DNA from: CAZWBR01 sp964632305
GTDB taxonomy: Bacteria > Bacteroidota > Bacteroidia > Bacteroidales > Prolixibacteraceae
Assembly: GCA_964632305.1 (NCBI GenBank)
Contig: CAZWBR010000005.1
Coordinates: forward strand, 62,001-126,000
Length of the DNA stretch: 64,000 bases
Direction: 5' to 3'
Shown piece by piece: positions 61,615 through 64,000 of the stretch; within the stretch, counting starts at the first letter, position 1; each line of letters starts with the position of its first letter. The translations under genes were made by a program, and so were the position numbers. The notes beneath the pieces were generated by a model. The model did not search any database and had not been told where the DNA came from. It was given only the letters and a program-made list of their open reading frames with translations.

Positions 61615-61659
61615 AGCTTTCCGGAGCGTCTCCGGAGTATCTCCGTAGTGTCTCCGTAG
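61615..61659. repeat. 11-bp tandem repeat, about four units
   Basis: Units at 61626, 61637 and 61648 follow G-N-N-TCTCCG-N-A with an 11-bp step; a fourth, weaker unit is at 61615. Same period as the repeats at 5392 and 25254. Confidence 0.75.
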
Positions 61660-61750
61660 AAAAGTCGGAAGAAGCCAAACGAAGCGTAAAAAGGAGGTGA
61701 AAAGTTTCCGGTTTTCTGAGTTTATTTATCAATAAGGTGGTTTTGCCGAG

Positions 61751-61833
61751 GATGGAACCACAGAGTTGCACAGAGGATTTGCACAGAGGTTCACAGAGAG
61801 ACTAAAACACAAATAATTCTGCAAGTGGGGGAG
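61751..61833 (+). repeat. Dispersed repeat D, copy 1
   Basis: 'gatggaaccacagagttgca' then 'cagaggttcacagagag' and, after a spacer, 'gcaagtggggg'. A near copy is at 63842 and a third begins at 63981. Confidence 0.8.
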
Positions 61834-61909
61834 CGATCGGTATCACGTGGTTAAATAGATGTGCTACACCTTTTTGCATTTCTGAAAAACTAATATATGT
61901 CTACGGTTC

Positions 61910-61993
61910 GTTATACTCCCGTGCTGTTAGGCACGAAACATCGGTAGAAGAAAACGTATATAGATGATTCGCCAGCCCCGGACGGGGCTGAAC
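61910..61993 (+). repeat. Dispersed repeat C, copy 1
   Basis: An 84-bp block with the hairpins gtgctgttaggcac and agccccggacggggct, and the linker 'gaaacatcggtagaa' between them. It aligns end to end with 63750-63833. A further hairpin tgcccccagaggggca follows at 62028. Confidence 0.8.
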
Positions 61994-62132
61994 AAAGAAA
62001 CGATACATTATTTTCTACCGGTATCTTGCCCCCAGAGGGGCAATTTCGGCAAATAAAAATTATTGCACTGAAAAAAAATGATATCCAAACAATTGTGTTG
62101 GGCTAATTTGGAGTCTGTGTCTGTTCGTTTGC

Positions 62133-62678
62133 TTAAACACAATATTGGGAATATTCCTTTATCTTTTCCCATAGTCTGTCCCCCAGGTATTTATTGCCCT
62201 CTTTTAACGAATTGTATATTAAAACAGCCTGTTCCTGATATTCAATCTTCTTTTCAAGGCTCCAATTGCCAGGTGGAATTTGCATGTTTGTAATTCTGTC
62301 AGCTAATTTCACTGACCAGACTTCCGTGGATAATTTCTTAATACGATTTAAACTATCCAACATCTTTGCCTCTTTCGATAATTTGGAATTTTTTGTCAGC
62401 GCCAAAACAGCTTCAGCAACTTCAATCCCGAATTCATCATTAATTTCATCAAAAGTAGCATCGGTATCTTCTAAAACATCATGGAGTAAAGCCACCTGAA
62501 TTGCAAATTCGAGGTCGAATTTATCTGTTTTAGTTCCGGCAACTAAAATCTCCATAGCGACATTACTGATATGAACCGCGTAGGGCAGATTAGTACCCGG
62601 GATTAATTGATTTTTATCGGCATGTTTTTTTGCTGCAAACTTTAGAGCCTTTTGATATTTGGATTGTAGTTCACTCAT
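62133..62678 (-). CDS. HD-domain hydrolase (RelA-hydrolase-like)
   Basis: A 181-residue single-domain HD protein. It has His 36 ('YAVHISNV'), the HD pair at 66-67 in 'LLHDVLEDTDAT' and an Asp in 'KLADRITNM'. The 'HDVLEDT' box is the one found in Rel/SpoT-type (p)ppGpp hydrolase domains, and the length fits a stand-alone small alarmone hydrolase. There is no synthetase or TGS domain. Phosphohydrolase activity on ppGpp or another nucleotide is likely but not proven. ATG 62678 gives 'MSELQSKYQKALKFAAKKHA'; a longer frame to 62723 adds 15 residues. Confidence 0.85.
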   Translation of the reverse strand: MSELQSKYQKALKFAAKKHADKNQLIPGTNLPYAVHISNVAMEILVAGTKTDKFDLEFAIQVALLHDVLEDTDATFDEINDEFGIEVAEAVLALTKNSKLSKEAKMLDSLNRIKKLSTEVWSVKLADRITNMQIPPGNWSLEKKIEYQEQAVLIYNSLKEGNKYLGDRLWEKIKEYSQYCV

Positions 62679-62880
62679 TTTTGTTTCCGGTGATTTGTTT
62701 GTAATAATACCTATTTCTTGCAAAATAAATCGTAACGGATATCCCCGTTACTGACCTTGCCAATTACACTGAAACCGCTATGTTTTTAGACCGTGTATTG
62801 AGTGCAGGTGCATTTTTATCGTTTTATATTGTCCAACTTACAAATGCCGTATAAATGCCGTACTAAATATTCAATAATTG

Positions 62881-62912
62881 TTTGTCTCCCATTATCAATC
62901 CGACTAATTTTG
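62881..62912 (+). promoter_or_regulatory. Promoter of the HTH membrane protein
   Basis: TTTG at 62881-62884, a 20-nt spacer and TAATTTTG at 62905-62912, an exact Bacteroidota promoter. It is 22 nt from the ATG at 62935. Confidence 0.75.
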
Positions 62913-62934
62913 ATAGAAATTAACAGAATCAATA

Positions 62935-63711
62935 ATGAAACAGCCGGAACTTGGACTAAAGATAAATGAAATCAGGAATCAAAGAGGCAAAACCCAAAAA
63001 GAACTCTCTGAATCCTGTCAAGTAGATATTCGGACCATACAGAGAATTGAATCGGGTGAGGTTTCTCCCAGAATATCGACCTTGAAATTGATTGCAAATG
63101 CCTTGTCTTGTGATATGAGTATTTTTAATGGTGATAATCAGGAAAATATAGACCATTTATCGCCTAAAGTTTTATTGGTCTATTTTGTTACAGGGGTAAT
63201 CTATTCCATTAGCTGGGTTCTTTTCTCCCCGATAATTCCCCAAAATGATTTTTTACGATCGGTTAACCTGTTTATCGGATTCATTTATACCATCACGGGT
63301 GTTCTATTCTATTTCGGGTTCTATAATCTGGGAAATTTTCATAAGAACAGGATTCTCAAAATATCGTCAATAGTCATAATGGTATGTATCCCGTTGTTTC
63401 TGACTACTTTGCTTGTCTCGTCAAAATATGGCTTTGCCGGACATATCAATCAGTTAATAGTCTTATTGATGGGAATTAACAGTGTGGTTTTTGGGATCAG
63501 TCTTTTAAAGGTCAAGAACCAATTGATGAATTTGTACAGAATTACCGGGGTCCTGCAAATCCTAATCGCCCCGTTTTTCATCATCCCTTTGTCAATCACC
63601 AATATCATTGGATTTTGGCTTTCTGTCCCCTATCTGTTGCTCTTACTTTCTATTGTTTACCTGGAATATAAAGAATCAAAGAATCAAAATTTACAGACAG
63701 AGATCGTTTGA
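62935..63711 (+). CDS. XRE-family HTH regulator with membrane domain
   Basis: A 258-residue protein. Residues 8-65 are a Cro/C1-type helix-turn-helix ('LKINEIRNQRGKTQKELSES', 'IRTIQRIESGEVSPRISTLK'). The rest has six or so hydrophobic helices (about 78 to 245). A DNA-binding head joined to a membrane domain suggests a sensor-regulator that acts on its own promoter or on nearby genes. Divergent from the HD hydrolase, 256 bp away. The function is unknown; the pattern is known in Bacteroidota. Confidence 0.82.
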   Translation: MKQPELGLKINEIRNQRGKTQKELSESCQVDIRTIQRIESGEVSPRISTLKLIANALSCDMSIFNGDNQENIDHLSPKVLLVYFVTGVIYSISWVLFSPIIPQNDFLRSVNLFIGFIYTITGVLFYFGFYNLGNFHKNRILKISSIVIMVCIPLFLTTLLVSSKYGFAGHINQLIVLLMGINSVVFGISLLKVKNQLMNLYRITGVLQILIAPFFIIPLSITNIIGFWLSVPYLLLLLSIVYLEYKESKNQNLQTEIV

Positions 63712-63749
63712 GTCATGTTTCTGAAAGAACTGATATAGGCTTCTGTTAA

Positions 63750-63833
63750 GTTGTACTACTGTGCCATCGGGCACGAAACATCGGTAGAAAAAAAGGTATG
63801 CCGATGATGCGCCAGCCTTGGACGGGACGGAAC
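63750..63833 (+). repeat. Dispersed repeat C, copy 2
   Basis: An 84-bp block aligned end to end with 61910-61993. The first hairpin is gtgccatcgggcac, compensating for the change in copy 1; 'gaaacatcggtagaa' and 'cgccagcc' are shared. Confidence 0.8.
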
Positions 63834-63841
63834 ATTGGGGG

Positions 63842-63914
63842 AATGGAACCACAGAGTTGCACGGAGAAATTTCACAGAGGTTCACAGAGAGGTTAGATCC
63901 GCAAGTGGGGGGCG
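63842..63914 (+). repeat. Dispersed repeat D, copy 2
   Basis: 'aatggaaccacagagttgca' then 'cagaggttcacagagagg' and 'gcaagtgggg' match copy 1 in order. It directly follows repeat C copy 2. Confidence 0.8.
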
Positions 63915-63980
63915 AGCAGCATTTGGCTGTTAAACAGGCGTATCCTGATTTTAATGGCCTGCATAGTTATGTGCTGAAGG

Positions 63981-64000
63981 GATGGAACCACAGAGTTGCA
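63981..64000 (+). repeat. Dispersed repeat D, copy 3 (cut by window end)
   Basis: The first 20 bp of repeat D occur at the very edge of the window. The rest lies outside. Confidence 0.7.

Noticed and set aside
63691..63885. 64-codon reverse-strand frame after the HTH gene
   Set aside because: It overlaps repeats C and D, which explain it.

Overview
The window looks like chromosomal DNA of a Bacteroidota bacterium, probably order Bacteroidales or a near relative such as Marinilabiliales. The signs are many 'MKK...C' lipoproteins, TlpA-type redoxins, an M56/TonB fusion, an EF-G2 paralog, an outer-membrane barrel ending in Phe, and several promoters of the Bacteroidota type (TTTG or TTG, about 20 nt, TAnnTTTG). 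Shine-Dalgarno-like sites are scarce. No rRNA, tRNA, CRISPR array, prophage or intact insertion sequence was recognised.

Region 1 (1-25.1 kb) is accessory and envelope-related. It holds the end of a Gfo/Idh/MocA oxidoreductase, a second oxidoreductase that is a lipoprotein, a DUF4258/DUF2283 pair, a three-FAS1-domain lipoprotein, a MerR regulator with a cobalamin-binding half, and a class V aminotransferase-fold enzyme. Next come two thioredoxin-fold lipoproteins and a BlaI repressor with an M56/TonB membrane protein. These two operons carry nearly identical promoters, each with two (A/G)ACTA-N6-TAGT(T/C) dyads at the same 39-bp spacing, so they look like one BlaI-controlled regulon. A TPR histidine kinase, a LytTR response regulator and a second LytTR protein with a degenerate receiver follow. 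Then come a coiled-coil lipoprotein with an outer-membrane barrel, a DUF4403 lipoprotein, DUF2784, and a reverse-strand operon of endonuclease V, DUF72 and a small protein.

Region 2 (25.1-34.4 kb) holds a repeat-rich gap, a PH-domain protein with a beta-CASP nuclease, an EF-G2 paralog whose catalytic switch II His is Met, and a C39-peptidase ABC exporter with its HlyD-type adaptor.

Region 3 (34.5-52.2 kb) is the fused str-S10-spc-alpha ribosomal cluster, rpsL to rplQ, all on the plus strand. rpoBC is not next to rpsL, and map is missing between secY and infA, where a 492-bp gap with its own promoter lies.

Region 4 (52.2-64 kb) holds citrate synthase, a UbiD-family decarboxylase, rubrerythrin, an adenine/adenosine deaminase, a CPBP protease, formate-tetrahydrofolate ligase, an HD-domain hydrolase and a membrane-anchored HTH regulator.

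The intergenic DNA is unusually rich in dispersed structured repeats. There are at least five kinds: a GTCGGGG inverted-pair element (A), a roughly 300-bp multi-hairpin element (B), perfect 26-27-bp-arm hairpins, an 84-bp element (C), and an 'accacagagttgcac' element (D). Three unrelated 11-bp-period tandem repeats also occur. With the BlaI regulon, these are the parts most worth following up.
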